A DNA stretch of 15,821 nt from contig CAMNBS010000021.1 in the NCBI GenBank assembly GCA_946533175.1, positions 1-15,821 of the forward strand, given 5' to 3'. The stretch's first letter is position 1, and the number at the start of each line of letters is the position of its first letter. Of the stretch, positions 1 to 7,399 are shown one piece after another. Made by a program: the position numbers and the translations under genes. The notes beneath the pieces were generated by a model that saw only the letters and a program-made list of their open reading frames with translations, was not told the origin of the DNA and searched no databases. This DNA is from an uncultured Clostridia bacterium (GTDB taxonomy: Bacteria > Bacillota_I > Bacilli_A > RF39 > UBA660).

Positions 1-221
1 GATGTTTTTTTAATATCTTTTAAAATATTTTTACCATCAGCGGTTTTATAGACTCCTTCTTCTTTAGAAATATTTGTACTTTCTTGAACCGGTGGTTTAT
101 CCGTTGGCTTTACCTCCTCTTTCTTATTAAAAAAGATAAAATAAACGACTACTGCTGTTAAAAATACGAGTATGATGCTAGATAAAATAATTAATAAATT
201 TTGTTTTTTTTCTTTTTCCAT
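1..221 (-). CDS. Membrane-anchored protein, N-terminal part (runs off the window)
   Basis: This is the first 73 codons of a gene that continues past the left edge. The ATG at 221 is preceded by GGGAG (228-232) with a 6-nt spacing. The product opens with a charged stretch rich in Glu and Lys, then one hydrophobic segment (about residues 9-32), then a Pro/Glu-containing linker (KPTDKPPVQES) typical of a flexible stalk. The likely topology is N-in with an extracytoplasmic C-terminal domain that is not visible. There is no lipobox Cys. It has its own near-consensus promoter, so it is probably separate from the miaA transcript. I do not recognise a family from this fragment. Confidence 0.75.
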   Translation of the reverse strand, partial: MEKEKKQNLLIILSSIILVFLTAVVVYFIFFNKKEEVKPTDKPPVQESTNISKEEGVYKTADGKNILKDIKKT

Positions 222-244
222 TTCTAACTCCCTTTTACATCATA

Positions 245-274
245 ATTATATATACATATATATATTTTTGTCAA
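245..274 (-). promoter_or_regulatory. SigA-type promoter of the membrane-anchored protein
   Basis: On the minus strand there is a perfect -35 TTGACA (274-269), an 18-bp spacer and a perfect -10 TATAAT (250-245). Transcription would start near 238, giving a leader of about 17 nt that carries GGGAG. Confidence 0.8.
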
Positions 275-310
275 TTTATTACTATAGCTTTTTTATACTT
301 GACGTTTTCT

Positions 311-1186
311 TTACATATGACTAATTATATAGTTATAAACATCATTAACGGTTTTATTAAAATCATTAAAATCAACATTAAACCAAGTAACATTCATTTG
401 GTGATTAAAGAAAGTATACTGTCTTTTAGCAAAATGACGAGAATTCTTTTTTATTAAATTAATCGCTTCTTCTTTAGTTATTTCTCCATCAAAATATTGG
501 TATAATTCTTTATACCCAATACCCGTCATAATGGCTTTAGAACGAATATTTTTATCATATATTTTTTTTACTTCGTCAATTAATCCTTCATTAATCATTT
601 TATCAACGCGATAATCAATTATTTCATATAACTTTTCTCGATCTGTTGTAAGACCAATGATAATAATATCATATAGTGGTTTCATAATATTACTTTGATT
701 TACGGTATTATTCTTAATTTTATTTAACTCACGTACTAATCTTTTTCGATTATTAACATGAATATCCGTTTCATGATTTTTTTTAATCTCTTCTAGTATT
801 TCTTCATTGGATAAGTTAGTAAATTCATTATGATATTCTTCATTATCCAATTGATAGTCATATAAAGCTGCTTTAATATAAAGTCCACTTCCTCCTACTA
901 AAATAGGAGTTTTATTCCGATTTAAAATGTCATTAATACATTTTCGAGCATCTTGTTGATAGTTATAAATGGTGTAATTATCCAAAACATTACAAATATC
1001 CAACAAATAATGAGGTATTTCTTCTTTTTCTTCTTCTTTTATTTTTGCGGTTCCAATATCCAATCCTTTATATACTTGCATACTATCGGCATTAATAATT
1101 TCCCCATTTATTTTCTTAGCTAATTCAATACTTAATTTGGTTTTCCCAACTCCAGTTGGTCCTGTAATTACAATAATTTTTTTCAT
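311..1186 (-). CDS. miaA: tRNA dimethylallyltransferase MiaA
   Basis: MiaA transfers a dimethylallyl group from DMAPP to the N6 of A37 in tRNAs reading UNN codons, in the cytoplasm. The 291-residue length is normal. Visible motifs are the P-loop GPTGVGKT (9-16), DSMQVY (34-39) with the catalytic Asp, PHYLLDI (58-64), GGSGLYIKA (98-106), TGIGYKE (221-227) and the C-terminal RHFAKRQYTFF (250-260). The ATG overlaps the mutL stop by one base (TAATG), which predicts translational coupling; GAGGG lies about 10 nt upstream inside mutL. The mutL-miaA order is common in Firmicutes. I see no convincing terminator after it, so transcripts may run into the next gene. Confidence 0.97.
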   Translation of the reverse strand: MKKIIVITGPTGVGKTKLSIELAKKINGEIINADSMQVYKGLDIGTAKIKEEEKEEIPHYLLDICNVLDNYTIYNYQQDARKCINDILNRNKTPILVGGSGLYIKAALYDYQLDNEEYHNEFTNLSNEEILEEIKKNHETDIHVNNRKRLVRELNKIKNNTVNQSNIMKPLYDIIIIGLTTDREKLYEIIDYRVDKMINEGLIDEVKKIYDKNIRSKAIMTGIGYKELYQYFDGEITKEEAINLIKKNSRHFAKRQYTFFNHQMNVTWFNVDFNDFNKTVNDVYNYIISHM

Positions 1187-2973
1187 TAATCTAACGCCCT
1201 CTTAAACATTTTTTCTAAATCATATTTAGTATAACTAATAATTGTTGGTCTACCATGGGGACATGTATATGGATTATCTGTTTGAACTAGTTTATTTAAT
1301 AAATATTCCATATCGGCTAAAGTAATGGCATCATTTCCTTTAATACTCATTTTACAAGCCATAGTCATACTAATACGATCACTAAATTTTAATTCTGAAA
1401 AGTCTTCCTCCGTAACAATAATATCAATTATTTTTCGAATCGCTTCATTTAAGGCATAATCAGGAAGCCAAACTGGGTGACTTCTTATTACAATAGTATT
1501 AACTCCAAATTCTTCATAAACAAATCCTAAACGATCTAAAATATCAAAGTGTTTCTTTAAAATAATATATTCATTACTAGGAAGTTCAATAGTAATTGGG
1601 ACTAATAAATCAATGATATTTTTTGAATGACTAAGGATAGCCTTATAACATTTTTCATAATTAATTCTTTCAGCAGCTGCATGTTGATCAATAATATAAA
1701 TACCATCTTCATTTTCACCAATTATATAAGTTCCATGACAAGCCCCAATAGGTTTAATTGGCTTTATTTTAACTTCATGAACTGGAATTAACTCTTCTCT
1801 TTCATCAAAATTGATTTTTGCTTTTTTTTCATCTTTTATTCCTGAATCTAAATATAATTGATTATCATCATGTACTTCAAAATTTAATGTTACCTCTTCA
1901 ACTGGAGGATTATAATATGCTTCTTTAATTTCAGTTTTTTCAATTTTATCCATGACAAAGTCAGTATTTATTACTCCTTCTTGAATTAAAAGAGTTTCCT
2001 TTAACTTCTTCGTAATAGTATTAGTTATTAATTCTTTTAAATCATCTAATTTAGAAAATTTAACATCCATTTTAGTTGGATGAACATTAACATCTATTAA
2101 AAATGGATCAGCAAGAATATTTAATACCGTAATTGGATACTTATCTTGAGCCATAAAAGTATGATAACATTCATGAATTGTTTTTATAACATCATAATTT
2201 TTAATAACCCGATTATTAACTAAAATAGTTATATTATTACGATTACTCTTGTTAATTTCGGGATATGATGTATATCCCATAATATGAAAGTCATTATTCT
2301 CTCCATCAATTTCTATCATTTTCTTAGTTACTGCTAAACCATAAATACTATTAATTACTTTAAGTAAATTACCACTACCATCCGTATTTAATAATTCTTT
2401 ATCATTATTAGTTAAAATAAACTTGATATTAGGATAAGCTAAAGCCATTTTGTTAACATATTCTGTAATATTAGCAAGCTCGGCATACAAACTTCTTAAA
2501 TATTTTAATCTTACAGGTGTATTATAAAACAAATTACTTACCGTAATACTAGTACCCCGTCTAATATCACTTCCTTCAACACTTTCTAAAACACCACCAT
2601 TTATTTTAACTGTTGTTCCCACTTTTCCATTACTGGTCTTTAAAATAACTTTTGATACACTAGCAATAGATGGAAGAGCTTCGCCTCGAAAACCTAATGA
2701 GGCAATATTAAATAAATCATTAATGTTATGTAATTTACTAGTTGCATGCCTTTCAAAACATAAAAGAGCATCATCTTTATCCATTCCTATTCCATCATCA
2801 ATAACTTTAATCTCTAAAACTCCACTATCTTTAAGATCAATACGAATACTTCCAGCTTTAGCATCAATACTATTTTCCACAAGTTCTTTAACCACATTCA
2901 TGGTTTTTTCAACAACTTCTCCAGCTGCAATCTTATTAGATAAATCCTCACTCATTATACTGATTTTACTCAT
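1186..2973 (-). CDS. mutL: DNA mismatch repair protein MutL
   Basis: MutL links MutS mismatch recognition to strand incision. The N-terminal GHKL ATPase shows AAGEVVE (16-22), KELVENSIDA (29-38), DDGIGM, RHATSKL and GFRGEAL. The C-terminal domain carries the endonuclease signature DQHAAAERINYE, which fits DQHA(X)2E(X)4E, plus ACKMSIK and CPHGRP. This is therefore the nicking type of MutL found in bacteria without MutH, not the E. coli type. The length of 595 aa is usual. The start at 2973 is supported by AGGTGAG (2982-2976); the next Met (residue 7) has no ribosome site. mutS is not in the window. The gene follows the ftsQ terminator directly and has an extended -10 promoter in the gap. Confidence 0.97.
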   Translation of the reverse strand: MSKISIMSEDLSNKIAAGEVVEKTMNVVKELVENSIDAKAGSIRIDLKDSGVLEIKVIDDGIGMDKDDALLCFERHATSKLHNINDLFNIASLGFRGEALPSIASVSKVILKTSNGKVGTTVKINGGVLESVEGSDIRRGTSITVSNLFYNTPVRLKYLRSLYAELANITEYVNKMALAYPNIKFILTNNDKELLNTDGSGNLLKVINSIYGLAVTKKMIEIDGENNDFHIMGYTSYPEINKSNRNNITILVNNRVIKNYDVIKTIHECYHTFMAQDKYPITVLNILADPFLIDVNVHPTKMDVKFSKLDDLKELITNTITKKLKETLLIQEGVINTDFVMDKIEKTEIKEAYYNPPVEEVTLNFEVHDDNQLYLDSGIKDEKKAKINFDEREELIPVHEVKIKPIKPIGACHGTYIIGENEDGIYIIDQHAAAERINYEKCYKAILSHSKNIIDLLVPITIELPSNEYIILKKHFDILDRLGFVYEEFGVNTIVIRSHPVWLPDYALNEAIRKIIDIIVTEEDFSELKFSDRISMTMACKMSIKGNDAITLADMEYLLNKLVQTDNPYTCPHGRPTIISYTKYDLEKMFKRALD

Positions 2974-2990
2974 AACTCACCTACTTCTTC

Positions 2991-2999
2991 ATTATAACA
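2991..2999 (-). promoter_or_regulatory. Extended -10 promoter of mutL-miaA
   Basis: TGTTATAAT on the minus strand fits the extended -10 consensus TGnTATAAT. No good -35 is visible; that region lies inside the ftsQ terminator hairpin. The predicted start near 2984 gives a leader of only about 11 nt, just long enough for AGGTGAG. Confidence 0.5.
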
Positions 3000-3025
3000 A
3001 AAAAAGTATAGTTTTTACTATACTT
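2999..3025 (-). terminator. Intrinsic terminator of murG-murB-ftsQ
   Basis: A perfect 9-bp stem (3025-3017 with 3012-3004) and a 4-nt A loop on the RNA strand are followed by a run of T. The ftsQ stop codon (3026-3024) lies partly in the 5' arm. Confidence 0.8.
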
Positions 3026-3707
3026 ATTCTTTTTTTATTTCAAAATGATTACCACTGTCCAAATAAAGAATTCCCTTTTTCCCCTCTAATGTTGGATATA
3101 TTTCATTATACGTATTAATTAAATTAATTTTATTAAGAGTTATATATACATAATTACCATCTTGCATATACATTAAAAAACGTTCTTTATCTAAGTCGGT
3201 TGGTTTATATTCTATTTCAGAAATTCGAAGAAGAATATTTTTATCAATTAAAACCATTTTTTTAGTTAATTTATCTTGATATATTTCTTCTGGTGTATTA
3301 ATTAAATGAGGTACTTGAGCATAAAAATCTTCCATAGTTTCCCCATTTGATAAAACGACTTTATTAGATGAATCATAATATAAAGGAATATTTTCTTCAA
3401 TATTGATAATTACTTTACCTAAAAAAGATATCTTAACTGTTACTTTATTAATTAAAGGATTTAGTAAAAGTTTTTTCTCTATTTCTTTTTTGGACACTTG
3501 ATATATTTTAGGATAATCTTCTATTCCTGCTTCTTTAATAAGAGTATTTTCTGTTAATAGATTATTACCCGTTACATAGATATTGGTTATTGTTAAAGAA
3601 CGATATAGCCAAACAAATGCAGTAATAATCAATGCCATAATCAAAAGAACAATAAAACTTTTGAATCTAATCTTCGTCTTTGTCACTTTCTTTTTCACTA
3701 ACACCAA
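3024..3707 (-). CDS. ftsQ: Cell division protein FtsQ/DivIB
   Basis: DivIB/FtsQ is a single-pass divisome protein working with FtsL and FtsB/DivIC. A basic N-terminus is followed by one TM segment (about 17-36), then a POTRA-like region (about 37-110: TITNIYVTGNNLLTENTL, then NPLINKVTVK), then a beta domain to the end. Its 227 aa is on the short side for DivIB. The position after murG and murB matches B. subtilis. The start is uncertain. Position 3707 is a TTG with no clear ribosome site, and in-frame GTG codons at 3704, 3698 and 3686 are alternatives. All overlap the murB end, so translation is probably coupled to murB. The stop lies in the terminator stem. Confidence 0.88.
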   Translation of the reverse strand: MVLVKKKVTKTKIRFKSFIVLLIMALIITAFVWLYRSLTITNIYVTGNNLLTENTLIKEAGIEDYPKIYQVSKKEIEKKLLLNPLINKVTVKISFLGKVIINIEENIPLYYDSSNKVVLSNGETMEDFYAQVPHLINTPEEIYQDKLTKKMVLIDKNILLRISEIEYKPTDLDKERFLMYMQDGNYVYITLNKINLINTYNEIYPTLEGKKGILYLDSGNHFEIKKE

Positions 3708-4608
3708 CCCAATTTATTAATCGTTGCTCAACCCTTAATTTTACCCCATACTTATTTAAAGCTTTAGTTTTAATGGTATCAATAATCTTTTTAATATCAC
3801 TAGCTTTAGCATTACCATTATTGACAATGAAATTAGCATGTTTCGTACTTACTTCAGCTTTTCCAACACTAAAGCCTTTTAAACCCATTTCTTCAATCAT
3901 TTGACCGGCATACATCCCTTGAGGATTTCTAAAAACACTTCCTGCTGAAGGTAATGTAAGTGGTTGGGTAGCACGACGTTTTTCTCTTCTTTCATTCATA
4001 ATAGCTTCAATTTCTTCAGAATTACCTTTTTCTAACTCTAATTTAGCCGAAATACAAACATAATCTAAATGATTTTGCAAAAGACTGGTTCGATAGGAAA
4101 ACTGCATTTCTTGATTTGTTAATTCCACAATTTCTAAATCACTATTAATAATACGGACAGAATGAACAATCTTGCTCATATCTTCGCCATATGCTCCTGC
4201 ATTCATGAAAACAGCTCCACCAACAGTTCCCGGAATACCCGATGCAAACTCAAGTCCTTTAAGAGCTGCTCGCATTGCATCGCGTGATAATTTTACCAGT
4301 GGATATCCTGCTCCAACTTCAATAATATTGTCTTGAATATTAATTTTGTTAAAATTATCTAATTTAATAATAATACCATCATACATACTATCACTAAATA
4401 AAACATTACTTCCATTTCCAAGAATAAAAAACTTGATTTTACGTTCTTTAATTATTTTTAATAATTCAATTAAATCTTTTTCATCTTTAGGAAAACATAT
4501 AGCTCTTACTTTTCCTCCAACGCGATATGTTGTATAATTGCTAATTTTCTCATTAATTAGGACTTTCCCTAAATGACGAGCAATTATTTCTTTGATTAAA
4601 TCTTGCAT
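3667..4608 (-). CDS. murB: UDP-N-acetylenolpyruvoylglucosamine reductase MurB
   Basis: MurB is the FAD enzyme that reduces UDP-GlcNAc-enolpyruvate to UDP-MurNAc. Visible are YTTYRVGG near residue 26, the FAD-binding LGNGSNVL (about 64-71), ASGIPGTVGGAVFMNAGAYG (about 123-142), YRTS, AGSVFRNP with the proton-donor Ser, and a C-terminal catalytic Glu in RVEQRLIN. The 313-aa form resembles the shorter Firmicutes (type II) enzymes. I start at 4608: GGAGG (4618-4614) sits 5 nt upstream, and murG stops at TAG, one base before this ATG. A longer frame from 4641 would overlap murG by 32 bases and has no ribosome site. The stop is TAG. Confidence 0.96.
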   Translation of the reverse strand: MQDLIKEIIARHLGKVLINEKISNYTTYRVGGKVRAICFPKDEKDLIELLKIIKERKIKFFILGNGSNVLFSDSMYDGIIIKLDNFNKINIQDNIIEVGAGYPLVKLSRDAMRAALKGLEFASGIPGTVGGAVFMNAGAYGEDMSKIVHSVRIINSDLEIVELTNQEMQFSYRTSLLQNHLDYVCISAKLELEKGNSEEIEAIMNERREKRRATQPLTLPSAGSVFRNPQGMYAGQMIEEMGLKGFSVGKAEVSTKHANFIVNNGNAKASDIKKIIDTIKTKALNKYGVKLRVEQRLINWVGVSEKESDKDED

Positions 4609-4609
4609 A

Positions 4610-5686
4610 CTAACCTCCAAGAGTTTTTCGTATTTCCTCATATATTTTATCGCAACTATTGATGATTCTCATTTTTTGAGCATTCGACTGCATCTCTTTG
4701 TATAATACACTATTTTCTAATAATAAATCAATCTTTTTTAATAAATTTTCACTATTTAAATCCTTTTCTTCTAATAATAATCCAATATTATTATCAACTA
4801 ATTCCTTAGCATTAAAATATTGATGATTATTAGCTACATATGGACTTGGAACAAATATCGAAGGAATACCAATAGCTAATATTTCGGCAATAGTACTAGC
4901 TCCAGCTCTGGTCACCATAACATCCACTTTTTTCATAACATTAACCATATTATTCAAATAAGGAACAATATGTACATTATTAGGTATGTCTTTAGGATAT
5001 GCATCATAGTAATCTTTTCCAGTAACAATCATTACTTCATAGTCTTTCTCTTTAAACTTTGGAATTATTTCCATTAAAGCATTAGAAACCGTTGTAGAAC
5101 CTAAACTTCCCATAACAATTAAAACCAGTTTTTTATTCTCTTTTAAGCCTAATTCTTTTTTTTCAATCGCTTTAGCTCGGTAAGCTTCTTCACTACGAGG
5201 ATTACCTGTTAAAATAACATTTTTATTATCTTTTTGAAAAAATTTCGCACTACCAGGAAGAGATAAAAGTACTTTATCAGCGTATTTACTTAAAACTTTA
5301 TTGGTTTTACCAGGAATACTATTTTGCTCATGAATAATCGTTTTAATTTTTAATTTCTTGGCACTATAAATAACTGGAGCTGTAATATATCCCCCAACAC
5401 CAATAACAACATCAGGTTGATATTCCTTAATTATTTTCCGACATTTAATAAGTCCTTTTAAAAGAAGGGGCCCAGCCTTAAAAATACTCAAATCTTTTTT
5501 TAAACCAATAACGTTAATCCCTACATAAGGTATTTTCATTTCTGGTACAATCTTTGCTTCCATTCTTGAAGTTGTTCCAATATATAGTATTTCACTATCT
5601 GGTTCTTTTTCCTTTATCTTTTTGATAATACTTAACGCTGGATAAATATGTCCACCTGTTCCTCCAGCACTAATAATTACACGCAT
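4610..5686 (-). CDS. murG: MurG, lipid II synthase (N-acetylglucosaminyltransferase)
   Basis: MurG adds GlcNAc to lipid I to make lipid II at the inner membrane face. It is a GT-B glycosyltransferase. Visible are the N-terminal loop GGTGGH (8-13), VGGYITAP, IHEQN (118-122), GNPR (161-164), RAGASTIAEI (from about 260) and PSPYVANNHQ (280-289). The second Gly loop reads MGSLGS instead of the more usual GGSxGA. I choose the ATG at 5686 (358 aa) because AAGGTGG (5701-5695) lies 8 nt upstream and the sequence then begins MRVIISAGG as in the family. The ATG at 5704 lies inside a TATAATG promoter element and has no ribosome site. It is the first gene of murG-murB-ftsQ. Confidence 0.96.
   Translation of the reverse strand: MRVIISAGGTGGHIYPALSIIKKIKEKEPDSEILYIGTTSRMEAKIVPEMKIPYVGINVIGLKKDLSIFKAGPLLLKGLIKCRKIIKEYQPDVVIGVGGYITAPVIYSAKKLKIKTIIHEQNSIPGKTNKVLSKYADKVLLSLPGSAKFFQKDNKNVILTGNPRSEEAYRAKAIEKKELGLKENKKLVLIVMGSLGSTTVSNALMEIIPKFKEKDYEVMIVTGKDYYDAYPKDIPNNVHIVPYLNNMVNVMKKVDVMVTRAGASTIAEILAIGIPSIFVPSPYVANNHQYFNAKELVDNNIGLLLEEKDLNSENLLKKIDLLLENSVLYKEMQSNAQKMRIINSCDKIYEEIRKTLGG
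4614..4618 (-). promoter_or_regulatory. Ribosome-binding site fixing the murB start
   Basis: GGAGG precedes ATG 4608 by 5 nt and overlaps the end of murG. It argues against the longer frame that opens at 4641. Confidence 0.85.
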
Positions 5687-5694
5687 CCTTATCA

Positions 5695-5701
5695 CCACCT
5701 T
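5695..5701 (-). promoter_or_regulatory. Ribosome-binding site fixing the murG start
   Basis: AAGGTGG, 8 nt before ATG 5686, selects this start over the upstream ATG at 5704. Confidence 0.7.
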
Positions 5702-5702
5702 C

Positions 5703-5718
5703 ATTATAACATATTATA
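5703..5718 (-). promoter_or_regulatory. Tandem -10 elements before murG
   Basis: Two TATAAT boxes lie 10 nt apart (5718-5713 and 5708-5703). The nearer one is extended (TGTTATAAT). The farther one would leave about 20 nt of leader with the complete AAGGTGG; the nearer one would cut the leader to about 10 nt and lose part of that site. No clear -35 is seen for either. Confidence 0.45.
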
Positions 5719-5748
5719 TGTCTTTTAACTAGAAAAATATCTTTTGCC

Positions 5749-5775
5749 AAGAAAAAAGTGATTCACTAATCACTT
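5749..5775 (-). terminator. Intrinsic terminator after the microprotein
   Basis: An 8-bp perfect stem (AAGTGATT with AATCACTT; 5775-5768 and 5763-5756) and a 4-nt loop are followed by TTTTCTT on the minus strand. It begins 9 nt after the microprotein stop and separates the prepilin operon from murG. Confidence 0.75.
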
Positions 5776-5784
5776 TAATTATTA

Positions 5785-5871
5785 CTAATTAATTGCAATT
5801 ACATAGGTAATTATTCCAATAATGAGAAAGAATAATACCATAAATAAAACATTTTCCATTTTTTTACTCAT
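5785..5871 (-). CDS. 28-residue single-TM microprotein
   Basis: This short frame encodes MSKKMENVLFMVLFFLIIGI followed by ITYVIAIN, then TAG. It has a basic start and one hydrophobic segment over about residues 8-26, so it is probably an N-in membrane peptide. The case for a real gene is its translation signal: GGAG (5880-5877) overlaps the TAG stop of the upstream gene, and the ATG follows that stop by 2 nt. This is the usual geometry of coupled translation, and a terminator follows directly. I do not recognise a family. It could be a subunit or regulator of the 5-TM protein encoded just before it. A small hydrophobic toxin is less likely, because there is no antisense RNA or antitoxin signal. 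Confidence 0.7.
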   Translation of the reverse strand: MSKKMENVLFMVLFFLIIGIITYVIAIN

Positions 5872-5873
5872 AA

Positions 5874-7388
5874 CTACTCCAATCCAATCATATATATTTT
5901 ATCTCGTAAATTTATCGTTAATTTCACTTCCGTAGACTCTACAACTTTTTTAGGAACACTTAAATATAAAATATTATTATTAGTACCTAATACTTTAATA
6001 TCTTTAGCTGATACATTATATTCTATATTATTTAAAAGATAATTAATTCCTAAACTATTTTCATAAAAAACACTACTATAATTATTTAAATTTGCTATTT
6101 CCAACATTAAAACACTATTATTAAGACCTGGCACAATACTTTTAGTAAAATCTTTACACAAATCATTTAGACATTCACGATATTGATAAGTTGTTTGATT
6201 AACATAAGTATATTTTAATATATTAAAAGTATTATTCTCAATAGGTATTTCCTCTTCCATCTTAACATTTATTATTTCTCTTCGTAAATCTTGAATTGAT
6301 AAAATTATTTCGCTATACTGATAATCATTATTTTTTAAAATTTCCAAATAAGCTTTTTCATAATTATATGATCCTATTTTAAATATTAAAATATAATCTC
6401 CTTTTGAAGATATCTCAGTATTTATATTATAAAGATTACCTAAATCATCAAAATCACTCTGATAATTATATACTGGATAATAATAATTATCACCTAAATG
6501 AAGGCGAAATTTTTCTTTATTAAAAGAAATACGTGCGTTATTGTTATTTAAAATATTTAAATTAACGATAACAAACGAATTATTTTGACTAATTACATCA
6601 CCATATTTATTAACCGCGGTATGAAAACTACTATTAACTTTATATGTTATATTATTAATTAGAACATCTTCTTTTTCCTGTGATATTTTATTATAAACAA
6701 AATTATTCAAATAAAAGTAACTACCAAATCCTATTAATAAAATAATTCCTATAAGAATTAAAAAGGCTTTATTTTCTTTTAAATAGTAACTAAATTCTCT
6801 TTTTTCACGATTAACTTTCGTTATAATATTTTCTTTATCAATTCCAATATTAACTTCATATTCCTCATTATCACTTGCATCAAGCTTTAATTCGCGTCGA
6901 TCTTTATCAAAGCTAAATTTTTTTATATCAAATCCAAATCCACGAATAAAACAAAATCCCACATAAAAATAATTAATATAATATAAAAAACCAACAATAT
7001 CACGATAAATAACAATCCATAATCTTTCATAATTAGGCATATCAAGAGAAGAAAAGAATCCTCTTGAATATATTAAAACAATGAATAAAAGAACACTATA
7101 AATCAGTAGAATTTTATAAAATAATATTGGCTTTTCTTTTTTACGAATTAAAGAATAGATAAATATTCCAAGTATTATAACAATAAGAATTAAAATTATT
7201 GGTAATATTGGCACATAACGACTAACCATATCTTCAAAATAAGAAAAATTATTGGTTTTAGCATAGTTACTTAAAAAAAGATAAATTTTACGTAAAATAA
7301 ATATTAAGTAAACAAATATAACAAACATAATAATATGAAATACTTTAAAAAATTTAATTAAAAAAGCATATGGTTTTCTTAAAATCAT
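5874..7388 (-). CDS. Five-TM protein with a large extracytoplasmic C-terminal domain, function unknown
   Basis: I do not recognise a named family. The 504-aa product shows hydrophobic segments at about 12-36, 56-80, 85-105, 128-150 and 209-229. The basic loops (IRKKEK near 81, and a long basic/acidic loop at about 155-205) fit N-in, C-out topology. Residues 233-504 would then lie outside. The first part of this domain (NNSFVIVNLNILNNN, then FRLHLGDNYYYP) resembles the Ig-like fold of DUF4352-type domains, but this is only inference. A CLNDLC pair could form a disulfide. The ATG at 7388 has GGGAG (7400-7396) overlapping the prepilin stop TAG, so translation is coupled. Its place between a prepilin and a membrane microprotein suggests an envelope role, possibly with the pilus-like machinery. 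Confidence 0.8.
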   Translation of the reverse strand: MILRKPYAFLIKFFKVFHIIMFVIFVYLIFILRKIYLFLSNYAKTNNFSYFEDMVSRYVPILPIILILIVIILGIFIYSLIRKKEKPILFYKILLIYSVLLFIVLIYSRGFFSSLDMPNYERLWIVIYRDIVGFLYYINYFYVGFCFIRGFGFDIKKFSFDKDRRELKLDASDNEEYEVNIGIDKENIITKVNREKREFSYYLKENKAFLILIGIILLIGFGSYFYLNNFVYNKISQEKEDVLINNITYKVNSSFHTAVNKYGDVISQNNSFVIVNLNILNNNNARISFNKEKFRLHLGDNYYYPVYNYQSDFDDLGNLYNINTEISSKGDYILIFKIGSYNYEKAYLEILKNNDYQYSEIILSIQDLRREIINVKMEEEIPIENNTFNILKYTYVNQTTYQYRECLNDLCKDFTKSIVPGLNNSVLMLEIANLNNYSSVFYENSLGINYLLNNIEYNVSAKDIKVLGTNNNILYLSVPKKVVESTEVKLTINLRDKIYMIGLE

Positions 7389-7399
7389 AATTTGACTCC

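Noticed and set aside
222..310. Possible terminator after miaA (GTCAA...TTGAC inverted repeat)
   Set aside because: Only 5 bp with a loop of more than 20 nt, and it is followed by A-rich sequence rather than a T run.
2723..3118. Plus-strand frame of 131 codons
   Set aside because: It lies opposite mutL and ftsQ, has no ribosome site, and its composition is that of an antisense shadow.
4609..4641. Longer N-terminus for MurB from ATG 4641
   Set aside because: It would overlap murG by 32 bases and has no ribosome site, while ATG 4608 has a perfect GGAGG.
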